Numbered from the stretch's first letter, positions 1 through 6,432 are shown. The stretch: DNA of 9,739 nucleotides from Desulfuromonadaceae bacterium (GCA_021107335.1 JAIOSZ010000145.1:1-9739), one strand, 5' to 3'. Numbers and translations are program-made. The notes: a model not told the origin generated them from the sequence alone.

Positions 1-805
1 TCACCCGGCAGAGGGAAAAAACCCCGGCCGTGACTACCACCACCGCGTGCAGCAGGGCACTCACCGGTGTCGGCGCCACCATGGCGTCGGGCAGCCAGGT
101 GTGCAGCGGCATGATCCCCGCCTTGGCGAAGCCGAACAGAAACAGCAGAAAGGTCACGGTGACCAGGGTTGTATCAGCTCCTGGCGGAAAGCTGCCGTGC
201 ATGATGCCGCTGACAGAGAAATCGAGGGTGCCGCACAGGACATAGGTCAGAGCCAGGGCCGGCAGCAGGAAGGCCTTGGAAGTGAACATCAGGTAGATGA
301 GGTATTTTCGGCCGCCGTAATAGCCCCGTTCGTCCTGATGGTGCATGACCAGCGGATAGGTGAAGATGGAAATCATCTCGTAGCAGAGGTAGAGGGTGAA
401 GAGGCTGCCGGACAGGGCGACCCCCAAGCCGGCGCCGACGGATAGGGCATAACAGCAGTAAAAACGGGTCTGGGCATGTTCCTTGAGGCCGCGCAAATAG
501 CCGATGGAGTAGAGGGCGGCCGCGATCCAGAGGAAGGAGGAGGTGCCGGTGAACAGCATGCCGAGACCGTCCAGATGGAACTTCACCGCGATCCCCGGGT
601 ACAGGGTCACCAGCTCGTAGCTCCAGGTGCCGCCCGCCAGCACCTGAGGCAGCAGTGACAGAACGACCAGGAAGGTCAGCACCGCACCGGCGATGGAGAA
701 GGTCTCCCGCAGGTTCGGTTTTCGCCCCGCCGCCATGACCAGCAGAGCTGTCGCCATGGGGATTAGCGGAGCTATAAGAAGTTTTGCGGATATCAGATTG
801 TTCAT
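1..805 (-). CDS. NuoL/MrpD-type proton-translocating membrane subunit of complex I (partial, 3' end beyond window)
   Basis: First 268 codons of an antiporter-like membrane subunit that conducts protons in the complex I membrane arm. The ATG at 805-803 is preceded by AGGA a few bases upstream. The protein is strongly hydrophobic with several membrane segments. Family hallmarks are visible: a membrane Glu at E143 in CYEMISIF, a Lys at K228 in FAKAGIMPLHTWLPDA, and the APTPVSALLHA loop with H253. The APTPVSALLHA stretch is shared by NuoL and by MrpD/Hyf-type subunits, while the YEMISIFTYPLVMHHQ stretch looks closer to the MrpD-like proteins of anaerobes. I therefore name the superfamily rather than choose between nuoL, nuoM and mrpD. 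The position directly after nuoK is where nuoL usually lies. It is separated from nuoK by a 115-bp spacer filled with hexanucleotide repeats. The C-terminal half, including the lateral helix that would mark NuoL, is outside the window. Confidence 0.9.
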   Translation of the reverse strand, partial: MNNLISAKLLIAPLIPMATALLVMAAGRKPNLRETFSIAGAVLTFLVVLSLLPQVLAGGTWSYELVTLYPGIAVKFHLDGLGMLFTGTSSFLWIAAALYSIGYLRGLKEHAQTRFYCCYALSVGAGLGVALSGSLFTLYLCYEMISIFTYPLVMHHQDERGYYGGRKYLIYLMFTSKAFLLPALALTYVLCGTLDFSVSGIMHGSFPPGADTTLVTVTFLLFLFGFAKAGIMPLHTWLPDAMVAPTPVSALLHAVVVVTAGVFSLCRV

Positions 806-840
806 GTTTTCCTGTGAAAAATCAGTTCACTTTTTAGCTG

Positions 841-918
841 ATTTCGATTTCGATGGGATAGCTGCTGATTGTATCGGGGTCGAAATCGCTATCGGGATCG
901 GTATCGATCAGTCTTTCG
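841..918. repeat. Degenerate hexanucleotide tandem repeat between nuoK and the nuoL-like gene
   Basis: Thirteen consecutive six-base units can be laid out in one phase from 841 to 918. The core at 871-906 is six units fitting NNATCG (GTATCG, GGGTCG, AAATCG, CTATCG, GGATCG, GTATCG; one has GTCG). Outlying units are ATTTCG twice at 841-852 and CTTTCG at 913-918; the units at 853-870 and 907-912 are decayed. On the coding strand of the operon this reads as CGATNN repeats. The tract fills most of the 115-bp gap between two operon genes and has no convincing reading frame of its own. Function is unknown. Confidence 0.8.
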
Positions 919-920
919 AT

Positions 921-1241
921 TCAACCCTTCAGATCCCGCACATCGCGGGGGTCAATGGACTGGTACTTGTGATAGACCATGAGAATCAGGCTGATGATCA
1001 ACGCCGCCTCTGCCGCTGCCAGCCCCATGATGAACAGGGTAAAGATCTGGCCGACAGCCGGATCGGTGGCCAGAAAGCGATTGAAGGCCATGAAGTTGAG
1101 GCCGGCGCCGTTGAGAATGAATTCACTGGAGATCAGCATGCCGATGAAGGTGCGGTGCCGAATCATGCTGTAGATGCCGAACACCAGCATAAACAGGCCG
1201 ACCAGTAGATAGGTTGTCAGTTGTTCGCTCGGCAGGATCAT
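921..1241 (-). CDS. nuoK: NADH-quinone oxidoreductase subunit K (complex I membrane subunit)
   Basis: Small three-helix membrane subunit (106 residues, close to the usual ~100) at the junction between the quinone-side membrane module and the antiporter-like subunits. The two membrane glutamates essential for proton transfer in the family are present: E40 in GMLISSEFILN and E78 in LAAAEAALI. The ATG at 1241-1239 overlaps the TGA of nuoJ by 4 bp (ATGA), which argues for translational coupling and fixes the start; the reading frame is open further upstream only because of an antisense-free overlap with nuoJ. The C-terminus ends in a charged tail (DPRDVRDLKG). The next gene downstream lies beyond the hexamer-repeat spacer. 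Confidence 0.95.
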   Translation of the reverse strand: MILPSEQLTTYLLVGLFMLVFGIYSMIRHRTFIGMLISSEFILNGAGLNFMAFNRFLATDPAVGQIFTLFIMGLAAAEAALIISLILMVYHKYQSIDPRDVRDLKG

Positions 1242-1762
1242 TCCCAATCCCCCCGGCCGATCCGCGCGATGGCCAGCGCCCCGAGGATGGCGGCGAGCAG
1301 AACCACCGATATCAGCTCGAAGGACAGGCAGAATTGGTGCAGCAGGTTTTCGCCCAGATGTTTCACCGAAAAATCGCCGACTCTGACGGCGGCCGGGGGC
1401 CATTGGGTGCCGACAATGGTCAGAATCAGCGGAATGGAGACAGCCAGGCAGGCGACGACGGCCAGGGGCTTGTTCCGTTTGACGGCGCCCAGCATTTCGG
1501 CCTCCTGCTCCGGCCTAGGGGCGGTCATGATGCCGAAGGCCAGGATGACGCAAATCGCGCCGATGCCGATAAGCAGCTGCATCAGGGCCAGGAACGGACT
1601 GCCAAGGTGATAGAAGAGCCCGGCCACGCCGGCCAGGGCCAAGGCCAGGCCGAGCACCGCATTCATCAGGTAGCGGGCGCGCAGGGAGGCGACGGCGCCG
1701 AAAAAAATGGCGGCGATAAACAGAAAAAACACGATTTCGGCTACGTAGCGGTAGAAGATCAT
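1238..1762 (-). CDS. nuoJ: NADH-quinone oxidoreductase subunit J (complex I membrane subunit)
   Basis: Membrane subunit of 174 residues with about five hydrophobic helices, matching the size of NuoJ/ND6. The third helix (about residues 58-79) contains QLLIGIGAICVI, which aligns with the family motif in which a conserved Tyr sits in a pi-bulge (written from memory as QxxxYxGAxxVL). Here the Tyr position appears to be G66, encoded GGC, which is unusual and is reported as a finding. The ATG at 1762-1760 overlaps the nuoI stop by 4 bp and the stop overlaps the nuoK start by 4 bp. Function is inferred from the operon and overall pattern: part of the E-channel/hydrophilic axis that links quinone reduction to proton pumping. 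Confidence 0.93.
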   Translation of the reverse strand: MIFYRYVAEIVFFLFIAAIFFGAVASLRARYLMNAVLGLALALAGVAGLFYHLGSPFLALMQLLIGIGAICVILAFGIMTAPRPEQEAEMLGAVKRNKPLAVVACLAVSIPLILTIVGTQWPPAAVRVGDFSVKHLGENLLHQFCLSFELISVVLLAAILGALAIARIGRGDWE

Positions 1763-2214
1763 GCTGTTTTCTCCACTTGTTCCAGCAAGTTGTAGTGGTA
1801 GGCCTCGCGGCTAAAGGCGGCCAGCTCGTACTCGTCGGAGAAATCGAGGGCCTGGGTCGGACAGCACTCGACGCAGATTCCGCACAGGCTGCAGCGGGTG
1901 AAGTCGAGGCGATAGGCGGTCAGGACCTTCTTTGTTGCTCCCTCCGGTTTTTCCCCCACCACGGTAATGCAGTTGGAGGGGCAGTTGCGCTCGCACACCA
2001 TGCAGACGATACAGCGGTGGAGACCGGTTGACCGGTCCTGTATCAGCAGCGTATGGCCACGAAAGTTGGGGGTGATGGCGATCTTTTGCCGCGGGTAATG
2101 GACGGTGACGGCGGGGCTTAGCAGGGCGCGGAAGGTGACGCCGAGACCGACCAGGAGGCTTTTGGTGCCGATAAATAACAGGGAGAAATATTGTTTCATA
2201 GCCGCAGTGCTCAT
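1759..2214 (-). CDS. nuoI: NADH-quinone oxidoreductase subunit I, two-[4Fe-4S] ferredoxin-like
   Basis: Iron-sulfur subunit of 151 residues that carries electrons through clusters N6a and N6b toward NuoB. Two complete 4Fe-4S motifs are visible: C68-x2-C71-x2-C74-x3-C78-P in CIVCMVCERNCP and C108-x2-C111-x2-C114-x3-C118-P in CSLCGICVECCP. Two extra cysteines (C82, C117) are also present. An N-terminal amphipathic stretch (residues 6-35) fits the membrane-contacting helix of the family. The ATG at 2214-2212 overlaps the nuoH stop by 4 bp and the gene ends in a 4-bp overlap with nuoJ. With no NuoEFG encoded here, NuoI is the outermost iron-sulfur protein specified by the visible part of the operon and could be where an external donor docks; that last point is inference. 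Confidence 0.96.
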   Translation of the reverse strand: MSTAAMKQYFSLLFIGTKSLLVGLGVTFRALLSPAVTVHYPRQKIAITPNFRGHTLLIQDRSTGLHRCIVCMVCERNCPSNCITVVGEKPEGATKKVLTAYRLDFTRCSLCGICVECCPTQALDFSDEYELAAFSREAYHYNLLEQVEKTA

Positions 2215-3194
2215 AATTTCACCACCACGGCCGTCACCAGCAGGTTGACTAGCGCAATGGGGGTCAGATACTTCCAGCAGAAATTCAGCAGCTGATCGAA
2301 ACGGACCCGGGGGAAGGTCCAGCGGACCCAGATCATGATCAGTAGCAGGCTATAGACCTTGAGCAGGAACCAGACGGCCGCCGAATAGTCCATGAAGGGT
2401 AGTTGCGGCCCATGCCAGCCGCCGAGAAACAGGACCACGGCGATGGATCCGACAAAAAACATATTGGTATATTCGGCGAGGAAGAAAAAACTGAAGCGGA
2501 TACCGCTGAATTCGGTGTGAAACCCGGCGGTCAGTTCGCTCTCCGCTTCCGGCAGGTCGAAGGGGGCGCGATGGGTTTCTGCCATGCCGGCGATAAAGTA
2601 GATGAGGAAGGCCACCGGTTGTTGAACGACATGCCAGATATGGTCCTGAGAGAGGACGATCTCCTGCATGTTGAAGGTGTGAGTCATCAGCACCACCGCC
2701 ACCAGGGAGAGGAGCAAGGGGATTTCGTAGGCCACGCTCTGGGCCACCGAACGCACGGCGCCGAACAGGGAGTATTTGTTGTTGGAAACCCAGCCGGCGA
2801 TCAGGGTCGCTACCATGTTCAGGGCCATGACGGCGACAATGAAAATGAGGCCGACGTCCAGATCGCGAACCTGGAGCTTCTGGCTCAGGGGCACCACAAT
2901 GAAGGCGGCCCCGACGGGGACGAAGGCCAGCAGCGGCGCCAGGCGGAACAGGGGGCTGTTGGCGGCTTGCGGAATGATAAACTGTTTGCCGAGCAGTTTC
3001 ACGGCGTCGGCCATCAGCTGCAGGATTCCGTGGGGCCCCACCTCCATGGGACCGGGCCGCAACTGAAAGCGGCCGGCGAGTTTTCGCTCCACATAGCCGA
3101 GGATCAGCGAATTCAGGAACACCAGGGCGATCACCACAACGGCGGTGAAGACCATGCGCAGCAATCCAGGGGGCAGCGGGATGGTGGTTCCCAT
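2211..3194 (-). CDS. nuoH: NADH-quinone oxidoreductase subunit H (quinone-site membrane subunit)
   Basis: Eight-helix membrane subunit that forms the quinone tunnel together with NuoB and NuoD. It is 327 residues, as expected (E. coli about 325). Landmarks: GYVERKLAGRFQLRPGPMEV at residues 33-52; conserved charged positions E36 and E157 (AYEIP); and the long signature loop GMAETHRAPFDLPEAESEL at 203-221, followed by HTEFSG and the FLAEY segment (E241). Two starts are possible. ATG at 3194-3192 is preceded by AGGTGA at good spacing and gives the usual N-terminus; I chose it. GTG at 3203-3201 would add three residues and form a 4-bp GTGA overlap with the nuoD stop, like most other junctions here. 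Either way there is no room for nuoE, nuoF or nuoG between nuoD and nuoH. Confidence 0.95.
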   Translation of the reverse strand: MGTTIPLPPGLLRMVFTAVVVIALVFLNSLILGYVERKLAGRFQLRPGPMEVGPHGILQLMADAVKLLGKQFIIPQAANSPLFRLAPLLAFVPVGAAFIVVPLSQKLQVRDLDVGLIFIVAVMALNMVATLIAGWVSNNKYSLFGAVRSVAQSVAYEIPLLLSLVAVVLMTHTFNMQEIVLSQDHIWHVVQQPVAFLIYFIAGMAETHRAPFDLPEAESELTAGFHTEFSGIRFSFFFLAEYTNMFFVGSIAVVLFLGGWHGPQLPFMDYSAAVWFLLKVYSLLLIMIWVRWTFPRVRFDQLLNFCWKYLTPIALVNLLVTAVVVKL

Positions 3195-3199
3195 AACGG

Positions 3200-4312
3200 T
3201 CACCTGTCGATTTCCGGAATGACCAGGTCCAGGGTGCCGAGCACCATTACCAGGTCGGAGAGGAGCACGTTGCGGGTCAGTTCCGACAATAGGCTCAGAT
3301 TGGAGAAGGACGGCGTGCGGATCTTCAGGCGGTAGGGGGTCTCGCCGCCGTCGCTGATCAGGTAGTAGCTGAGCTCGCCCCTGGCAGTTTCCACGGCAAA
3401 GGAGGCGTCTCCCTGAGGCAGTTTCAGTTGGCGCGGCGTCTTGGCCAGGACCGGACCTTGCGGTAGTCGGTCGAGGGCCTGTTCGATGATCCGCAGGCTC
3501 TGTTCCATTTCCCGCATCCGCACCCGGTAGACCTCCAGACAGTCGCCGGTTTCGCCGACGGGAATTTCGAAGTCGAATTCGGGATAGACCGAATAGGGCT
3601 CGTTTTTGCGGATGTCGTAGCAAATGCCGGTACTGCGCAGGATCGGACCGGTGACGCCGTAGCGCATGGCCATGTCCGGGGTGAACTGGACGATGTCCTG
3701 CACCCGCTTAATGAAGATGATGTTGCCGGTGACCAGGTCTTCATAGAGTTTGAAACGGCTGCGCAGGCGCCGGATGAAGGCGTGGGTTTTTTCCACGAAT
3801 GGTTCGTCGATATCGCGACTGACCCCGCCGACCCGAAAATAGCAGTAGGTGAGCCGCGAGCCGGTGACGTCCTCGAGGATGTCGAGAATCTGCTCGCGGT
3901 CGTCAAAGGTATACATGATGGGGGTGAAGGCCCCCAGGTCGAGGAGGAAGGCGCCGAGCCACAGCAGGTGGCTGGCGATCCGGTTCAGTTCCGAGGTGAT
4001 CACTCGGATGTATTCGGCTCGCGGCGGTGCCTCGATACCGGTCATTCGCTCGATGAGGCCGATGAAGCCGTGGCTGCAGGGCAGCGCGCCAATATAATCG
4101 AGGCGCGCGGTGTAGGGCATGAACCCCTTCCAGGTCCTTGATTCGCCGAGCTTTTCCTGCATGCGATGGCCATAGCCGATCACCGGCTCCGCATCCCGCA
4201 CATACTCGCCGTCCATCTCCAGTAGCACCCGCAAAACCCCGTGGGTGCTCGGGTGCTGAGGGCCCATGTTGAGGAAAAAACTCTGCTGCTGGTTGTCGGG
4301 GTTTGTGGTCAT
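3200..4312 (-). CDS. nuoD: NADH-quinone oxidoreductase subunit D (49 kDa, quinone-site subunit)
   Basis: Peripheral subunit of 370 residues, related to [NiFe]-hydrogenase large subunits, that forms the quinone-reduction pocket. The N-terminal signature NMGPQHPSTHGVLR (residues 15-28) supplies H20 and H24, and RLDY at 70-73 supplies the tyrosine (Y73) that corresponds to the quinone-headgroup Tyr. The usual HRGxEK motif reads HRMQEK (49-54), a small departure. The protein ends in LGTLDLVIPEIDR, like the family's C-terminal DxVxxExDR. It is a free-standing NuoD, not a NuoCD fusion. The hydrogenase nickel ligands are not expected and none are obvious. ATG at 4312-4310 overlaps the nuoC stop by 4 bp, with a GGGGGAG ribosome-binding sequence upstream. 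Confidence 0.97.
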   Translation of the reverse strand: MTTNPDNQQQSFFLNMGPQHPSTHGVLRVLLEMDGEYVRDAEPVIGYGHRMQEKLGESRTWKGFMPYTARLDYIGALPCSHGFIGLIERMTGIEAPPRAEYIRVITSELNRIASHLLWLGAFLLDLGAFTPIMYTFDDREQILDILEDVTGSRLTYCYFRVGGVSRDIDEPFVEKTHAFIRRLRSRFKLYEDLVTGNIIFIKRVQDIVQFTPDMAMRYGVTGPILRSTGICYDIRKNEPYSVYPEFDFEIPVGETGDCLEVYRVRMREMEQSLRIIEQALDRLPQGPVLAKTPRQLKLPQGDASFAVETARGELSYYLISDGGETPYRLKIRTPSFSNLSLLSELTRNVLLSDLVMVLGTLDLVIPEIDR

Positions 4313-4854
4313 TGCCGGTGCTCCCCCTTCGGTTCCTTCGCGCCCGGTTCCGCGGTAGTCGAAGGCTTTGTGTCCTGTACTTCCTCGTCGGGTGCACGAC
4401 GGATCTGATCCGCTGGCTTGAGCGCGCCTTCTTCTTTTAACAACGGCTTAAGGTCGGCCTCCTCCTCTGGCAGGAGCAGCAGTTCCAGGCCGGGGTGGCC
4501 GGTGAAGACGACCCCGAACATGTCCCGGGTTTCCCGCTCGTGCCAGTTGGCGCCGTCGAAAATGTTGGCGATGGAGGGCAGGGTGCCGTCGGCTGCGACA
4601 GTTGAACGGGCGAGAATCCGGCACGGCCGGGCAAAGCAGGCAAACTGATAGATGATTTCGATGGCGGGGGAGACGTGCACCGCGCTGACGAAAACCAGGT
4701 AAAATTCCCTTTGGCGCAGCAGTTCGGCGAAGGCTGGCACCTGGCCGGCCTGCAGCCGGGCTTCCAGATGATAGCCCTGTTGCCGGTAGTCGACCCGGTT
4801 TACCGCTGCCGGCAGGCGGCCCAGTTCGTTGATCAGGTGATCCGTTTTATTCAT
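4309..4854 (-). CDS. nuoC: NADH-quinone oxidoreductase subunit C (30 kDa)
   Basis: Peripheral-arm subunit of 181 residues that packs against NuoD and holds the connecting module together. The family signature is visible at about residues 96-128: ANIFDGANWHERETRDMFGV followed by FTGHP and a Leu-rich stretch. The conserved domain ends near residue 145. The last 35 or so residues (LKPADQIRRAPDEE onward) are charged and Pro/Glu/Lys-rich and look disordered. ATG at 4854-4852 has AAGG about 8 bases upstream. It is separated from nuoB by a 132-bp spacer carrying a repeat, unlike the tight 4-bp junction to nuoD. Confidence 0.95.
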   Translation of the reverse strand: MNKTDHLINELGRLPAAVNRVDYRQQGYHLEARLQAGQVPAFAELLRQREFYLVFVSAVHVSPAIEIIYQFACFARPCRILARSTVAADGTLPSIANIFDGANWHERETRDMFGVVFTGHPGLELLLLPEEEADLKPLLKEEGALKPADQIRRAPDEEVQDTKPSTTAEPGAKEPKGEHRQ

Positions 4855-4883
4855 TGGTGAGCCTTGGGGTGAACATCATTTTT

Positions 4884-4980
4884 CTCGCAGAGACGCAGAG
4901 CAAATCAAAACATGAACGATTGATGGTGCTTGTCTCTGCGCCTCAGCGTCTCAAGTGAGCGAAGCGAACGGGCGCGAGAT
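4884..4980. repeat. Palindromic dispersed-type repeat in the nuoB-nuoC spacer
   Basis: The spacer contains GAGACGCAGAG at 4890-4900 and CTCTGCGCCTC at 4934-4944, which are complementary at 10 of 11 positions. An alternative perfect 9-base pairing is CGCAGAGAC (4886-4894) with GTCTCTGCG (4932-4940). The right half continues with CAGCGTCTCAAGTGAGCGAAG and GCGCGAGAT to 4980. The CTCTGCG/CAGCGTCTC words resemble intergenic repeats I associate from memory with anaerobic proteobacterial genomes; the copy number here cannot be tested. In RNA the arms would form a stem with a loop of about 33 bases in the middle of the operon transcript. No coding sequence fits the spacer. Confidence 0.65.
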
Positions 4981-4986
4981 GGTTTT

Positions 4987-5577
4987 TTACTTATCCTTCC
5001 TCGGCGGGTTGTACTGGGGAAAGGGGTAGCGACTCCCAGCGATCTTCTCCTGCAGCTTGAGAATCCCTTCCAGAAGTCCCTCCGGCCGTGGCGGACAGCC
5101 GGGAACGTAGACATCCACCGGAATCAGCTTGTCCACGCCTTCCACCACGACGTAGTTCTCCTCGCCGGCAAAGGGCCCGCCGGAAATAGCGCAATTGCCC
5201 ATGGCGATCACCCACTTGGGCGCCGCCATCTGTTCGTAAAGGGTGATCACAGCCGGTGCCATCTTGCGGTTTACCGTGCCAGCCACGATCAACAGATCGC
5301 ATTGGCGGGGGGAGGGCCGAAAAACCTCTGCCCCGTAGCGGGCCATGTCAAAGCGGGCCATGCCCAGAGCCATCATTTCGATGGCGCAGCAGGCCAGGCC
5401 GAAGGTCAGCGGCCAGAGGGAATTAGCCCGGCAGAGATTGAAGAACTTATCCACCAGTTCCAGCTGCATCAGCGGTTGCTCCGTTGGGTCGGCGTGGTAG
5501 ATGCCGGCTCGCTCCCGCTGCTTGGCCAGTTCGGCGTAGCTATGGGTCCTCAGTCGGCTTGGCCGTTTTTCTTCCAC
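4987..5577 (-). CDS. nuoB: NADH-quinone oxidoreductase subunit B (cluster N2 protein)
   Basis: Peripheral subunit of 196 residues that binds cluster N2, the last iron-sulfur centre, which donates electrons to quinone. All four cluster-ligand cysteines are present: adjacent C63-C64 in [11 protein letters not shown]129 in [10 protein letters not shown] and C161 in PGCPPRPEG. The start is the GTG at 5577-5575, preceded by AAGGAG about 8 bases away; no suitable ATG lies nearby. This start overlaps the end of nuoA by 28 bp. The downstream junction is unusual, with a 132-bp repeat-containing spacer before nuoC. Confidence 0.96.
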   Translation of the reverse strand: MEEKRPSRLRTHSYAELAKQRERAGIYHADPTEQPLMQLELVDKFFNLCRANSLWPLTFGLACCAIEMMALGMARFDMARYGAEVFRPSPRQCDLLIVAGTVNRKMAPAVITLYEQMAAPKWVIAMGNCAISGGPFAGEENYVVVEGVDKLIPVDVYVPGCPPRPEGLLEGILKLQEKIAGSRYPFPQYNPPRKDK

Positions 5578-5942
5578 GAGAAAACTCCTTTTGCCCAGGC
5601 GTAGATGATGGCCAGGGAGAGGATGCCGACAAACAGGAACAGTTCGGTCACTCCACGCAGCCCGGAAACCGTGTCGTAGGCGGCAGCGACGGGAAACAGG
5701 AAGAGAATGTCCACGTCAAAAGCGAGAAACATCAAGGCATAGAGGTAATAACTGATATGAAAGCGGATCTCCCAGGCCGAGCCGTAGGGATCCATGCCGC
5801 ACTCGTACGTTGCGCGGGTTTTTCCCTCGATGGCGCGCGGGCTGACCAGCCAGGAGATGGCCACCTGGCCCACGGCCGCCGCCAGTCCGACGAGCAGAAA
5901 CACCAGGACGTACATGTAGTCGAGAAGATGCTGTTCGGTCAT
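5550..5942 (-). CDS. nuoA: NADH-quinone oxidoreductase subunit A (complex I membrane subunit)
   Basis: Three-helix membrane subunit of 130 residues at the base of the peripheral arm, first gene of the operon. The loop motif ATYECGMDP (residues 44-52), with the conserved Cys of the ND3 loop at C48, is present. Helix 2 carries [11 protein letters not shown] (75-84 region); the second acidic residue, usually Glu (FDVE), is Asp here (D78). The start chosen is ATG at 5942-5940, which gives the normal family N-terminus; a GTG directly before it (5945-5943) is also possible, and the longer open frame to 6095 is not family-like. The ribosome-binding sequence is weak (AGGCACGG). The end overlaps nuoB by 28 bp. 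Confidence 0.94.
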   Translation of the reverse strand: MTEQHLLDYMYVLVFLLVGLAAAVGQVAISWLVSPRAIEGKTRATYECGMDPYGSAWEIRFHISYYLYALMFLAFDVDILFLFPVAAAYDTVSGLRGVTELFLFVGILSLAIIYAWAKGVFSWKKNGQAD

Positions 5943-6228
5943 CACCGTGCCTATAAATGTAATATCTTCAAGATGATATTCTAGCGTAAAAGAAAAAGAT
6001 TGCATGGGAACGGGCGTACTTTTCCTTGGAGGCGGTGAAATAATCGCAAGGAGGCCGCTAACGAGGCAAGGGGGCGCTGATAATGATCTGGTCAATGTTA
6101 GAATAGCGTTAAGGTTACATAAATGAGCTACCGGTTTTACGATTGATTATGCTATATGTAAAAAACACCTACTGGGGATAGGGCGCCGCGATGGGCCGCA
6201 ATTGTCTTCAACAAGAAAGGAGTTGGTC
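5943..6228. other. Divergent intergenic region between nuoA and the zinc-ribbon gene
   Basis: This 286-bp non-coding stretch must hold promoters for both the minus-strand nuo operon and the plus-strand zinc-ribbon/CDF pair. For the plus strand, a weak pair CTGATA (6077-6082) and TAGAAT (6099-6104) with a 16-base spacer is the best sigma70-like candidate I found; AT-rich sequence around 6141-6165 is another possible region. Apart from the palindrome near nuoA I see no tRNA, recognisable riboswitch or conserved hairpin. Open frames crossing it lack ribosome-binding sites and family resemblance. Confidence 0.5.
5961..5983 (-). promoter_or_regulatory. AT-rich palindrome and TAGAAT box just upstream of nuoA
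   Basis: The 20 bases at 5961-5980 contain two nested inverted repeats: AATATC (5961-5966) with GATATT (5975-5980), and ATCTT-C-AAGAT (5964-5974). On the nuoA strand a TAGAAT hexamer (5983-5978) overlaps the edge of the palindrome and could be a -10 element giving a leader of roughly 30 bases; no good -35 hexamer is found at 16-18 bases. It could be an operator or an RNA hairpin ahead of nuoA. Evidence is pattern only. Confidence 0.25.
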
Positions 6229-6429
6229 ATGGCTTTCGGTTTTGGTCGGGGAAAAGGTAAGGGGCCGGGACGTCGATCGGGGAAAGGCGGGCCAGGCGGA
6301 GACTGCATTTGCCCGAGCTGCGAGCTAACGTTGCCCCATGAACCTGGTAAACCTTGTTTTGAGCGGTTCTGCCCCGCTTGTGGTTCGCCCATGAGTCGTT
6401 CGTTTTGTGATAACAAGTTTCGAGAGTAG
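6229..6429 (+). CDS. Small Gly/Arg-rich zinc-ribbon-like protein
   Basis: A 66-residue protein. Residues 1-24 are rich in Gly, Arg and Lys (MAFGFGRGKGKGPGRR...), probably flexible and nucleic-acid- or anion-binding in character. Residues 26-51 hold a compact cysteine cluster, C26-x-C28-P-x-C31 ... PHEPGKPC43 ... C48-P-x-C51-G, with H37 inside and another Cys at C60. This is a zinc-ribbon or small iron-sulfur pattern. The ATG at 6229 is preceded by AAAGGAG at ideal spacing, which favours it over an upstream in-frame start. It ends 3 bases before the CDF gene, so the two are almost certainly co-transcribed and coupled. From memory, similar small Gly-rich CPxC proteins occur in anaerobes beside NifX/NifB-like proteins, which would fit the domain on its neighbour. 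The biochemical role is unknown; metal binding or redox sensing are guesses. Confidence 0.85.
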   Translation: MAFGFGRGKGKGPGRRSGKGGPGGDCICPSCELTLPHEPGKPCFERFCPACGSPMSRSFCDNKFRE

Positions 6430-6432
6430 TTG

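Noticed and set aside
841..918. CRISPR array
   Set aside because: The units are contiguous hexamers without spacers, far too short for CRISPR repeats, and no cas gene is in the window.
2403..3335. Long plus-strand open frame (310 codons) opposite nuoH and the nuoD end
   Set aside because: It is antisense to a gene with full family motifs, is rich in His/Gln/Gly/Asp as expected from a shadow of membrane-protein codons, and has no ribosome-binding site or recognisable domain.
3195..3623. Extension of the nuoH frame far upstream into nuoD
   Set aside because: The extra 143 residues are a low-complexity Arg/Pro-rich shadow of nuoD; NuoH family length and ribosome-binding sequence support the start at 3194.
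5943..6095. Longer N-terminus for nuoA starting at 6095
   Set aside because: The 51 extra residues do not resemble NuoA, and the family N-terminal helix begins at the ATG at 5942.
5943..6228. Metal-sensing riboswitch (NiCo or yybP-ykoY type) ahead of the zinc-ribbon/CDF pair
   Set aside because: I could not find the conserved core sequences or a matching set of helices; a covariance-model scan would be decisive.
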